64,000 nt of DNA from Siccirubricoccus sp. G192 (GTDB lineage Bacteria; Pseudomonadota; Alphaproteobacteria; Acetobacterales; Acetobacteraceae). The notes below the pieces were generated by a model. It searched no databases, had not been told where the DNA came from, and was given only the letters and a program-made list of their open reading frames with translations. Both the position numbers and the translations under genes were made by a program. Location: the NCBI RefSeq assembly GCF_019084075.1, contig NZ_JAHREN010000001.1, forward strand, positions 3,073,501-3,137,500, read 5' to 3'. The number at the start of each line of letters is the position of its first letter. The first letter of the stretch is position 1. Below, in pieces: positions 55,083 through 62,295 of the stretch.

Positions 55083-56168
55083 CTAGCCGCCGCCCGTGAT
55101 CGCCGCCTGCTGCCGGGCGCTCTCGGCGAAGGCCCGCAACCCTTTCTCCACCGTCGCCCGGTCGAGGTCGCGCAGGATGAAGACCAGGCGGGAGCGCCGG
55201 TCATCCCCCTCTGGCCAGGCCGACAGCTTCACCGGCGGATGGAACAGGTGCTGCACGCCGTGGATGGCGACCGGCCGCTCCTCGCCCTCCAGGTTCAGGA
55301 TGCCCTTGATCCGCAGCACGTTCTCGCCCCGCGTCATGGTCAGCACCTCCAGCCAGGTGGCGATGCCATCCCAGGGGAGGGGGGTGTCGAAACTCAGGCA
55401 GAAGGAATGGATGCGGGCATCGTGCCGGTTTGGGTCATGGTGGTGGCCGTGGTCATGCCCATGGTCCTGCGCCACCGCATAGGCTTCCGCATCCAACCAG
55501 CGCCGCACATCCGGGATCTTCCGGGTCGCGTCATAGAGGCCGCATTCCAGCAGCGCATCCGGCGCGATCTCGCCATGCCGGGCTTCCAGCAGCGGTGCGC
55601 CGGGGTTGAGGCTGCGCAGCCGGTCGCGCAGCGCCGCCATCTGTTCCGGCGTCGCGAGATCGGCTTTGGTGAGCACCAGCCGGTCGGCCATGGCGGCCTG
55701 CTTCACTGCCTCCGGCTGGCTGTCCAGGGTTGCCATGCCGGTCGCAGCATCCACCAGCGTCACCACCCCGTCCAGCCGGAAGCGGAAGAGCACCACCGGG
55801 TCGCTCATCAAGGTCTGCAGGATCGGCGCCGGATCGGCGAGCCCCGTGGTTTCCAGCACCACCCGGCGGATCGTGTGGCCGCCCTCGATCCGCACCGCGA
55901 GGTCCCGCAGCGCCCGCACCAGGTCGCCGCGCACCGTGCAGCAGAGGCAGCCGGCATTCAGCAGCACGGTATCGCCATCCAGCCGCTCCACCAGCAGGTG
56001 GTCGAGGCCGATCTCACCGAATTCGTTGATGAGCACCGCGGTATCGGTGAGGTCCGGGTGGCGCAGCAGCCGGTTCAGCAGGGTGGTCTTGCCGGCGCCG
56101 AGGAAGCCGGTCAGCACCGTGACGGGGACAGGCTCGGGGCGGGCGGGGGCCTGGGGCTGGTCGCTCAT
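55083..56168 (-). CDS. COG0523-family GTPase, putative zinc metallochaperone
   Basis: 361-residue G3E GTPase of the CobW/YeiR/ZNG1 type. GTP-binding [22 protein letters not shown] and a TKAD guanine motif; metal-binding CLCC in [19 protein letters not shown]; and a histidine cluster [11 protein letters not shown] near residue 245, followed by a CobW C-terminal domain. A zinc role is supported by the neighbouring zur gene. Its ATG overlaps the hisI stop (ATGA) and lpxB follows after five bases. CobW of cobalamin synthesis is less likely in this context. Confidence 0.92.
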   Translation of the reverse strand: MSDQPQAPARPEPVPVTVLTGFLGAGKTTLLNRLLRHPDLTDTAVLINEFGEIGLDHLLVERLDGDTVLLNAGCLCCTVRGDLVRALRDLAVRIEGGHTIRRVVLETTGLADPAPILQTLMSDPVVLFRFRLDGVVTLVDAATGMATLDSQPEAVKQAAMADRLVLTKADLATPEQMAALRDRLRSLNPGAPLLEARHGEIAPDALLECGLYDATRKIPDVRRWLDAEAYAVAQDHGHDHGHHHDPNRHDARIHSFCLSFDTPLPWDGIATWLEVLTMTRGENVLRIKGILNLEGEERPVAIHGVQHLFHPPVKLSAWPEGDDRRSRLVFILRDLDRATVEKGLRAFAESARQQAAITGGG

Positions 56169-56581
56169 CGTCCGTACAGGGCCTCCGGATCCATTTCGGG
56201 CCGGGCGATCTCGGTCACCTGCCCATCGCGCAGCGCAAGGTAGAAGCAATTCCGCCGCCCGGTGTGGCAGGCGACGCCGGTCTGGTCCACCAGCAGCAGC
56301 AGCGTGTCGCCATCGCAATCAAGCCGGAGGTCCACCAGCCGCTGCACCTGGCCGGAGGTCTCGCCCTTGCGCCACAAGCCGTTGCGGCTGCGGGAGAAGT
56401 AGCAGACCCGGCCGGTGGCCAGCGTCTCCTCCACCGCCGCCTGGTTCATCCAGGCCAGCATCAGCACCTCCCCGGTATCGTGCTGCTGGGCAATGGCGGG
56501 CACCAGGCCACGCAGGTCAAAGCGGATGGCGGCGATGAGCCGGGCGCGGGATTCGGGGTCGGCGATGCTGGTTTCGGGCAT
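56165..56581 (-). CDS. hisI: Phosphoribosyl-AMP cyclohydrolase
   Basis: 138-residue zinc enzyme opening the purine ring of PR-AMP in histidine synthesis. The active centre [33 protein letters not shown] has all three zinc-binding cysteines, so it is not a zinc-free version. It is the first gene of a minus-strand unit hisI - COG0523 GTPase - lpxB and lies 54 bases from the divergent zur gene. It may be the only hisI or a zinc-stress paralog; the window does not tell. No hisE domain is fused. Confidence 0.93.
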   Translation of the reverse strand: MPETSIADPESRARLIAAIRFDLRGLVPAIAQQHDTGEVLMLAWMNQAAVEETLATGRVCYFSRSRNGLWRKGETSGQVQRLVDLRLDCDGDTLLLLVDQTGVACHTGRRNCFYLALRDGQVTEIARPEMDPEALYGR

Positions 56582-56635
56582 GGATGATCTCCGCCTCTCC
56601 CTATATGGGGGATCAGGTCAGGACGGGAGAAGGGA

Positions 56636-57121
56636 ATGGCCTCGGCCATGCCGCTGGAGGCGATGCTGGACCGGGCGGAGGCGCTCTGCGCCCGCCGCGG
56701 CGCGCAACTGACCGAATTGCGCCGGCAGGTGCTGCGCCTGGTGCTGGAGACGGAGCAGCCGGTGGGTGCCTATGCGCTGCTCGACCGGCTACGGGCGCTG
56801 CGCGCCGGCGCCGCGCCGCCCACGGTCTACCGGGCGCTGGACTTCCTGCGGGAACAGGGGCTGATCCACAAGGTGGAGCGCCTGAACGCCTATGTCGGCT
56901 GCATCGAGGCGGCGCAGCACCCGGCGGATTGCGATTGCGGGGCGGAGCACGACCACCCCCACCAATTCCTGATCTGCCGCCGCTGCGGCGCCACCGCCGA
57001 GATCAGCGACCCGGCGGTGGCCGCCGCCCTGGGAGCGGCGGCCGCGCGGGCCGGCTTCTCCCTGGACCGGGCGACGGTGGAGGCCGAGGGTCTCTGTGCC
57101 CGGTGCGGAGTGGCGGGTTGA
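56636..57121 (+). CDS. zur: Fur-family regulator, probably Zur
   Basis: 161 residues with a winged-helix DNA-binding half (LTELRRQVLRLVLETEQPV, PPTVYRALDFLREQGLIHKV) and a metal-binding dimerisation half with HDHPHQFLICRRCGATAEI and a terminal CARCGVAG; the two CxxC pairs form the structural zinc site. A Zur rather than Fur assignment is based on the cysteine layout and the divergent hisI - COG0523 unit. No clear palindromic Zur box was found in the 54 bases between the genes; only CCTATATGG could be a core promoter element. Confidence 0.85.
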   Translation: MASAMPLEAMLDRAEALCARRGAQLTELRRQVLRLVLETEQPVGAYALLDRLRALRAGAAPPTVYRALDFLREQGLIHKVERLNAYVGCIEAAQHPADCDCGAEHDHPHQFLICRRCGATAEISDPAVAAALGAAAARAGFSLDRATVEAEGLCARCGVAG

Positions 57122-57125
57122 GGCG

Positions 57126-58343
57126 CTACCCCTCCAGCCGCCGCAGCCCCTGTTCCAGATCCGCGATCAGATCCGCCGGCTCCTCCAGCCCGATATGGAT
57201 GCGCGCCATCGGGCCGCCGAAATCGCCGGTGCCGGCGGTGCGGGTAATGAAGCCAGTGGTGGGCAGGGCCAGGCTCTCGAAGCCGCCCCAGCTCGCGCCG
57301 ATGCCAAACAGCGAGAGGCTGTCGATGAAGCGCATCACGTCCTCGATCCGGTAGCGCGGCTGGAACACCACGCCAAACAGGCTGCAGGCGCCGGTGAAGT
57401 CGCGCCGCCAGAGGTCGTGCTGGGGATGCGAGGGCAGCGCCGGATGCATCACCCTGAGCACCTCCGGCCGCGTCGCGAACCAGCGCGCCACTTCCAGCCC
57501 CGACTGTTCCTGCCGCTTCAGCCGCACCGCCATGGTGCGCACGCCGCGCAGCGCCAGCCAGGCATCATCCGGCGAGGCGAATTGCCCGAGCAGCGAGGCG
57601 GTGGCGCGCACCGCCTGCCAATCGGCATCACTGTTCACCGTGACGCTGCCGAGCAGCACATCCGAATGCCCGCCGACATATTTGGTCAGGGCCTGGATGG
57701 AGACATCCACCCCATGCGCAAAGGGCTGGAAGTGGTGGATGCCCCAGGTATTGTCCATCAATACCTTGATGTCCCCTGGGGCCCCGGCGGCATGCGCGGC
57801 GCGGGCGATTGCGGGCACGTCCTGCATCTCGAAGGTATGGCTGCCCGGGCTCTCGGTATAGACCACCCTGGTATTGGGGCGGATCAGCGCCCGCATCCCC
57901 GCCTCACCTACCGTCGGGTCGTAGAAGGTGGTCTCGACGCCCCAGCCCTTCAGCAGCGTTTCACAGAGGTTGCGCGCCGGCCCATAGACACTGTCCGGCA
58001 TCAGGCAGTGGTCGCCGGACTTGAGATAGGCCATCAGCGGCACCGCCACCGCGGCGAGGCCGGTGCCGACGATCAGGCAGCGCGTGCCGCCCTCGATCTC
58101 GGCCACCACGTCTTCCAGCGCGTAATGGGTGGGGCCGCCCTGGGTGCCATAGGTCATGAACTGCTCGAAGCGGTGCTTCGCGCCATCGCGCCGCGCCTCG
58201 CAATTCGGGTGCAGCACGGTCGAGCCGCGATGCACCGCCGGATTGACGAAGCCATGCACATGCGTGCCCGCCCGCCCGGCATGGCTCATGCGCGTGGCGA
58301 AGCCCTGCGCGGTGCGGGTTTTTGGCATGGAATCGTCGGGCAT
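57126..58343 (-). CDS. metC: Cystathionine beta-lyase / Cys-Met PLP enzyme
   Basis: 405-residue PLP enzyme of the Cys/Met metabolism class. Visible are the N-terminal GFVNPAVHRGSTVLHP, the MTYGTQGGPTHYALEDVVAE cofactor region, the LPSLY-like VYGPARNLCETLL segment, MDNTWGIHHFQPFAHGVD and the Schiff-base lysine in SIQALTKYVGGHSD. The reaction is splitting of cystathionine or cysteine with loss of pyruvate. The start ATG at 58343 overlaps the sseA stop (TGATG); the frame upstream of it is unlikely. Confidence 0.9.
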   Translation of the reverse strand: MPDDSMPKTRTAQGFATRMSHAGRAGTHVHGFVNPAVHRGSTVLHPNCEARRDGAKHRFEQFMTYGTQGGPTHYALEDVVAEIEGGTRCLIVGTGLAAVAVPLMAYLKSGDHCLMPDSVYGPARNLCETLLKGWGVETTFYDPTVGEAGMRALIRPNTRVVYTESPGSHTFEMQDVPAIARAAHAAGAPGDIKVLMDNTWGIHHFQPFAHGVDVSIQALTKYVGGHSDVLLGSVTVNSDADWQAVRATASLLGQFASPDDAWLALRGVRTMAVRLKRQEQSGLEVARWFATRPEVLRVMHPALPSHPQHDLWRRDFTGACSLFGVVFQPRYRIEDVMRFIDSLSLFGIGASWGGFESLALPTTGFITRTAGTGDFGGPMARIHIGLEEPADLIADLEQGLRRLEG

Positions 58344-59189
58344 CAGCGCGTCACCTTCGGGGTTTCGGGCCGTCCGGCCCATTCGGTCCAGGAACCATCA
58401 TAGACGGCGGGTTCGGGAAAACCCGCCTGTACCAGGCCAAGCGCGAGGATGCAGGCGGTGACGCCGGTGCCGCAGGAGGTGACGACGGGCTGTTCCGCCT
58501 CCACCCCCGCCGCCTCGAAACGGGCGCGCAGCGCGGCCGGCGCCAGCATGGTCTGGTCGGGATTCAGCAACTCGTTGAAGGGCAGGCTTGCCGAGCCCGG
58601 CATATGGCCGGAGGGCAGGCCGGGGCGCGGCTCCGGCGCGCTGCCGTCGAAGCGGCCGCGGGCACGGGCATCCAGGATCAGCGCCGCGCCGCCGCCTTGC
58701 CGCACGATCCGCTTGATGTCGCCGATGCCGCGCACCCGCTCCGCCTGGAAATCCGGGACGAAGCTGGCGGCAGAGGGAGCAGGGGGGGGGGCCGCTTTCG
58801 GTGGGGCGGGTTTCGTGCTGCCATTTCGGCAAGCCGCCATCCAGCACCGCCGCCGCCTCATGCCCGAAGAGCCGCATCAGCCACCAGCCGCGCGCCGCGC
58901 TGGCCAGGCCCTTCTGGTCGTAGAAGACGATCCGCGAGGCGTTGGAGACGCCCATGGCGCCCATCAGCTTCGCGAAGCGTGCCGGTGTCGGGATCATGTG
59001 CGGCAGGTCGCTGTCCGGGTCCGCGACCTCGTCGATATCGAAGTAGCGGGCGCCCGGGATATGCGCCTCGGCGAATTTGGCGCGGCCGTCGAGCTTCTCG
59101 TTCGGCAGGTATTTGGTGGCATCGAAGACGATGAGATCGGGCTTGCCAAGCTCCCTGGCGAGCCATTCCGTCGAAACCAGGTTGTCCAT
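58343..59189 (-). pseudogene. sseA: 3-mercaptopyruvate sulfurtransferase, frameshifted in a G10 run
   Basis: Two rhodanese domains. The N-terminal one is intact from 59189: VSTEWLARELGKPDLIVFDA, HIPGARYFDIDEV and LDGGLPKW. The C-terminal one is in another frame: FVPDFQAERVRGIGDIKRIV and the active-site loop VVTSCGTGVTACILAL with the catalytic cysteine of the CG(S/T)GVT type. The junction is the G10 tract at 58782-58791; nine G restores about 281 residues. It overlaps alaX and metC by TGATG. Confidence 0.87.
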
Positions 59190-59932
59190 CACGCCTGCTC
59201 CCCGACCAGCGTTACATAGACCCGCCGGTTCTGCCTGCCCTTGTTCTCCAGCTTCGTCACCTCGACCCGGCCGATCTCGGCGGTGCTCCGCACATGCGTG
59301 CCGCCGCAGGGCTGCAGGTCCACCGGCGCCGCCGCCGCGCCGATCCGCACCAGCCGGACGCGCCCGGCGCCGCGCGGCGGCTGCACAGAGAGGGTGCGCA
59401 CCAGGCCGGGATTGGCCTCAAGCTCCGCCTCGGTGATCCATTGCTCGCCTACCGGATGGTCGGCCGCGATCAGCGCGTTCAGCCGCTCGGTCAGCCAGTC
59501 CTTGGTGGGCGGCTCGGCCAGGTCGAAATCCAGCCGCGAGCGCTCGGCGCCGATCTGTCCGCCGGTGACGCCGGCGCCGGGGATCAGGCTGCACAGGAGA
59601 TGCAGGCTGGTATGCATCCGCATATGCCGGTGCCGCAGCCCCCAATCCAGCCGCGCCGTCACCATGGCGCCAAGGGGTGGCAGGGTAGCGCCCTCGGCGG
59701 GGAGGTGCAGCACACTCTCGCCCGGCCCCTTCACGGCGCGGGCCACCGGCATCTCGCCCCCGTCCCAGGCCAGGACGCCGGCATCGCCCGGCTGGCCGCC
59801 GGCCTGGGGGTAGAAGACGCTCTGGTCCAGCACCACCCCCTCCGGCCCGGCCGCCAGCACGCGCGCTGTGCAGTCCTGGGCATAGGCATCCTCGCGGAAC
59901 AGCGGTTCGGTCCGCATCTCGGTCACGTCCAT
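59189..59932 (-). CDS. alaX: Alanyl-tRNA editing protein AlaX
   Basis: Stand-alone editing domain that hydrolyses mischarged Ser- or Gly-tRNA(Ala). Metal ligands are seen as HTSLHLLCSLIPG (HxxxH) and DLQPCGGTHVRSTAEIG (CxxxH), with the usual GGQPGD segment in FYPQAGGQPGDAGVLA. The ATG at 59932 overlaps the NUDIX gene; an ATG at 59917 is also possible and gives a start like most AlaX proteins. It forms an operon with NUDIX, sseA and metC. Confidence 0.9.
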   Translation of the reverse strand: MDVTEMRTEPLFREDAYAQDCTARVLAAGPEGVVLDQSVFYPQAGGQPGDAGVLAWDGGEMPVARAVKGPGESVLHLPAEGATLPPLGAMVTARLDWGLRHRHMRMHTSLHLLCSLIPGAGVTGGQIGAERSRLDFDLAEPPTKDWLTERLNALIAADHPVGEQWITEAELEANPGLVRTLSVQPPRGAGRVRLVRIGAAAAPVDLQPCGGTHVRSTAEIGRVEVTKLENKGRQNRRVYVTLVGEQA

Positions 59933-60564
59933 TCGCGCCTGAGCCTCTCCCGGTTCTGCCGCAGCCAATAGAGGCAGACCGCGGCGGTCACGTTCTCGAT
60001 CCGATTGGCATCCAGCAGGGCGAAGGCCGCCGCGGCCGGCAGCACCAGCACCCGGATATCCTCGCCCTCATGGACCAGGCCATGGGTGGTGCCGAGGGCG
60101 CCCGCCTCGGGCAGCGTCACCTGCGCGGCGTAGTAGAACATCAGCTCGTCGCAGCCGCCCTGCATCAGCATGAAGCGGCCGATCGTCTCGAAGCGGCCGG
60201 GGAGGAGGCCGGTCTCCTCCTCGATCTCGCGCCGGGCCGCCGCCTCCGGGTCCTCGCCGATCTCGACCAGGCCGGCGGCGCATTCGGTCATCACCGGCGG
60301 CAGGCCGGCGGCCAGCGCCGGCAGCCGGAATTGCTCGATCAGTACGAGCCGGTCGGTCACGGGGTCATAGGGCAGCACGGCCACGCCGCGGCCGCGCCGC
60401 CACAACTCCCAGACCAGCTCGCCCGAGGGCGCGCCGTCAAACCGGGTGTAGCGGAATCGCACCCGTTGCAGCGGGAAGCGGCCATCCCAGACCACCTCAT
60501 CCGCTGAAACCTCCAATCCCGGATGCGCCGGGATGTACGGCGCCTTGGCTGGTCTGGCCTTCAT
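59923..60564 (-). CDS. NUDIX hydrolase, ADP-ribose pyrophosphatase-like
   Basis: 213 residues. The NUDIX box is EIGEDPEAAARREIEEETGL (GX5EX7REUXEEXGU pattern with the preceding AAGLV), preceded by LIEQFRLPALAAG and followed by GRFMLMQGGCDELMFYYAAQ, the layout of ADP-ribose and ADP-sugar pyrophosphatases. It is divergent from the DMT transporter gene, 39 bases apart, and the first gene of the minus-strand run to metC. Confidence 0.88.
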   Translation of the reverse strand: MKARPAKAPYIPAHPGLEVSADEVVWDGRFPLQRVRFRYTRFDGAPSGELVWELWRRGRGVAVLPYDPVTDRLVLIEQFRLPALAAGLPPVMTECAAGLVEIGEDPEAAARREIEEETGLLPGRFETIGRFMLMQGGCDELMFYYAAQVTLPEAGALGTTHGLVHEGEDIRVLVLPAAAAFALLDANRIENVTAAVCLYWLRQNRERLRREWT

Positions 60565-60603
60565 GCGCCGGGGACCGTAGCCTCCGGGGGGGGAACGCCG
60601 TCC

Positions 60604-61557
60604 ATGGACACCCAGCCGATTATCCAACCACCCCTTGGGCCCGCCGCCCGGCCCCCCGACGAGGCCGCGCTGCGGCTGCGGCGGGACCGCGCCCGGAAGC
60701 GGGCGGTCTTCTTCGTGCTGGGCGCGGCCGGGATCTTCACCATCGCCGCCGCCTTCGTGAAGGCGCTGGAGGGCGGCATCCCGCTGGCCCAGGTGATCTT
60801 CTGCCGCAATCTCTTCGCAATTCCGGCCCTGCTGCCTCTGCTCTGGCGGCATGGCGGGCTGGCGGCGCTGCGCACCTCGTATCCGGGGATGCATGCGATC
60901 CGCACTGCCGCCGGCCTGCTCGGCATGGCCGGCGCCTTCTACGGTTATGCCACCTTGCCGCTGGCCACCGTGACCGCGCTCGGCTTCACCATGCCGCTGT
61001 TCCTGACGGTGCTTTCCGTGCCGCTGCTGCGGGAGCGCGTCGGGCCGCGCCGGGGCGCGGCGGTGCTGGCGGGCTTCTGCGGCGTGTTATTGATGGCGCA
61101 TCCTTCGGAGGGCGCCGCGGGGCAGCATTTCGCCACGCTGATGGTGCTGCTGGGGGCGCTGGGCTGGGCGATTGCCATGATTACCATCCGCCGCATGGGC
61201 GATGCTGGGGAGGCGGGCGTCACCATCGTGCTCTGGTTCTCCTTCGCCGCCGCGGTGGTCTCCGGCTTGGCCAGCATCCCGGTCTGGGTGGCGCCCACGG
61301 CCTGGCAATGGGCGATGCTGGCCGGCACCGGCCTGGTCTCGGCCCTGGCGCAGGTGCTGATGACCGAGGGCTACCGGCGGGGCGAGGCATCCCTGCTCGC
61401 CCCCTTCGAATATTCCGCCATCCTCTGGACCACCCTGCTCGGCGCGCTGGTCTGGGCGGAACTGCCGGATGGCTGGGATTTCGCCGGCATGGCGGTGCTG
61501 GTGGCAAGCGGCCTCTATATCTGGCGTCGCGAAATGGCCCTGGGGATCCGGCGCTAG
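60604..61557 (+). CDS. DMT-superfamily (EamA) transporter
   Basis: 317-residue inner-membrane exporter-type protein with about ten hydrophobic segments in two EamA repeats: AVFFVLGAAGIFTIAAAFVK, LATVTALGFTMPLFLTVLSV and, in the second half, ATLMVLLGALGWAIAMITIR and LLAPFEYSAILWTTLLGALV. The exported or imported solute is unknown. Its last eight codons (MALGIRR and stop) are duplicated at 62186-62212, behind the AT-richer island. Confidence 0.9.
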   Translation: MDTQPIIQPPLGPAARPPDEAALRLRRDRARKRAVFFVLGAAGIFTIAAAFVKALEGGIPLAQVIFCRNLFAIPALLPLLWRHGGLAALRTSYPGMHAIRTAAGLLGMAGAFYGYATLPLATVTALGFTMPLFLTVLSVPLLRERVGPRRGAAVLAGFCGVLLMAHPSEGAAGQHFATLMVLLGALGWAIAMITIRRMGDAGEAGVTIVLWFSFAAAVVSGLASIPVWVAPTAWQWAMLAGTGLVSALAQVLMTEGYRRGEASLLAPFEYSAILWTTLLGALVWAELPDGWDFAGMAVLVASGLYIWRREMALGIRR

Positions 61558-61636
61558 GGCGGCGCTACCGCGGCCGCGGCGCCCGCGCCACCTGCTCCAG
61601 GAAGGCCGCCGTCTCTTGGTTGAGGAAGTCCGCATC
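61528..61636. repeat. Direct repeat, copy 1: transporter / hydrolase junction
   Basis: A segment of about 109 bp that spans the end of the DMT transporter gene, its stop, a short spacer and the last 23 codons of a MetX-like hydrolase read on the minus strand. A second copy lies at 62183-62295 and, aligned by eye, differs by roughly ten substitutions and one 3-base gap. The longest identical stretch, 43 bases, lies within the hydrolase part. Confidence 0.85.
61565..61636 (-). pseudogene. Duplicated C-terminal fragment of the MetX-like hydrolase
   Basis: Encodes DADFLNQETAAFLEQVARA plus PRPR and a stop, matching the true hydrolase end (DVDFLNQETAAFLEQVTRA) with two changes. Upstream of 61636 the hydrolase homology ends abruptly, so this is a 3' remnant. 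The frame continues open upstream to 62083 but nothing there is recognisable. Confidence 0.75.
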
Positions 61637-62182
61637 TGTGTGCGGGCGAGACCGGGCGCTTCGATTCAGCATGGCGACATGAAGCGTGGAGGGGCATCGG
61701 GCAGCGACGCCATGCCATTCGAGGAGCATCAGCGATGGTCTGCTGCTTCGAGGCTTGGCCGCTGGGAGGAATCCAAGCTGGCGCCGAGCGTGAGAAGCCC
61801 AGCAGAAAAAGCCAGGGCAAGTACGATGAACAACCAACGGCTGAGCATGATTCCCCGTTTCCCACCTTATAGCGCTTGAACATGCCGAATGTGGAATGGA
61901 GAAAGGTACATTAAAAATATATTTAAACAAGAACAGGAAACTCACGTCACCGGCAGTTGAGGTCCAAAACACTGGCGGCCGTGCTGGATGCGCTGAGTGA
62001 CTCGCAACCTGGCTCAGATTCGCGACAGTCTCACCACGCTGGAACTGGTGCGGGTGGTGAGCCGGGTATCGTGACGCTCGCAAGGAGCTGAACCAATTGC
62101 ATCACTGCAAGCACGCCCACGGCGGCTGCGGCGGTCTGTAACGGCGCAGTCCAGGTTTGCCTTGGTTCCTTAGCCAAGAGAG
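61637..62182. other. Compositionally foreign island between two direct repeats
   Basis: About 550 bases, visibly less GC-rich, including an AT-rich stretch around 61895-61935 (ACATTAAAAATATATTTAA). It contains no recognisable family, no transposase and no clear terminal inverted repeats. The only plausible coding element is a 39-residue ORF on the minus strand at 61729-61848. Short, broken, protein-like pieces such as NLAQIRDSLTTLELVRVVSR near 62001-62069 are seen on the plus strand. Confidence 0.6.
61729..61848 (-). CDS. Possible 39-residue membrane or signal-bearing peptide
   Basis: ATG at 61848 gives MLSRWLFIVLALAFSAGLLT, then a short polar tail ending in DHR and a stop at 61729. The sequence reads like a signal peptide or single membrane helix with a positively charged N-terminus and a hydrophobic core of about 15 residues, and GGAAACGGGGAATC lies before the start. 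There is no known relative in view. It could be real or a chance ORF in decayed DNA. Confidence 0.35.
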   Translation of the reverse strand: MLSRWLFIVLALAFSAGLLTLGASLDSSQRPSLEAADHR

Positions 62183-62295
62183 CGCGACGTGGCGCTAGGC
62201 ATCCGGCGGTAGGGCGGCGCCGCTACCGCGGCCGCGGTGCCCGCGTCACCTGCTCCAGGAAGGCCGCCGTCTCTTGGTTGAGGAAGTCCACATCC
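62183..62295. repeat. Direct repeat, copy 2: transporter / hydrolase junction
   Basis: Second copy of the segment at 61528-61636. On the plus strand it still encodes VALGIRR and a stop (62189-62212), the end of a DMT transporter that is not otherwise present here, and on the minus strand it is the true 3' end of the following hydrolase gene. Confidence 0.85.

Noticed and set aside
56582-56635. Zur box between hisI and zur
   Set aside because: The segment has CCTATATGG but no long dyad resembling known alphaproteobacterial Zur sites, so no operator is annotated.
61565-62083. A 172-codon minus-strand ORF over the island
   Set aside because: Only its last 23 codons resemble a protein and these are the duplicated hydrolase end; the rest crosses AT-rich DNA without any recognisable domain.
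61637-62182. Island as an insertion sequence
   Set aside because: No transposase, no terminal inverted repeats, and the flanking direct repeats of about 110 bp are far too long for target-site duplications.
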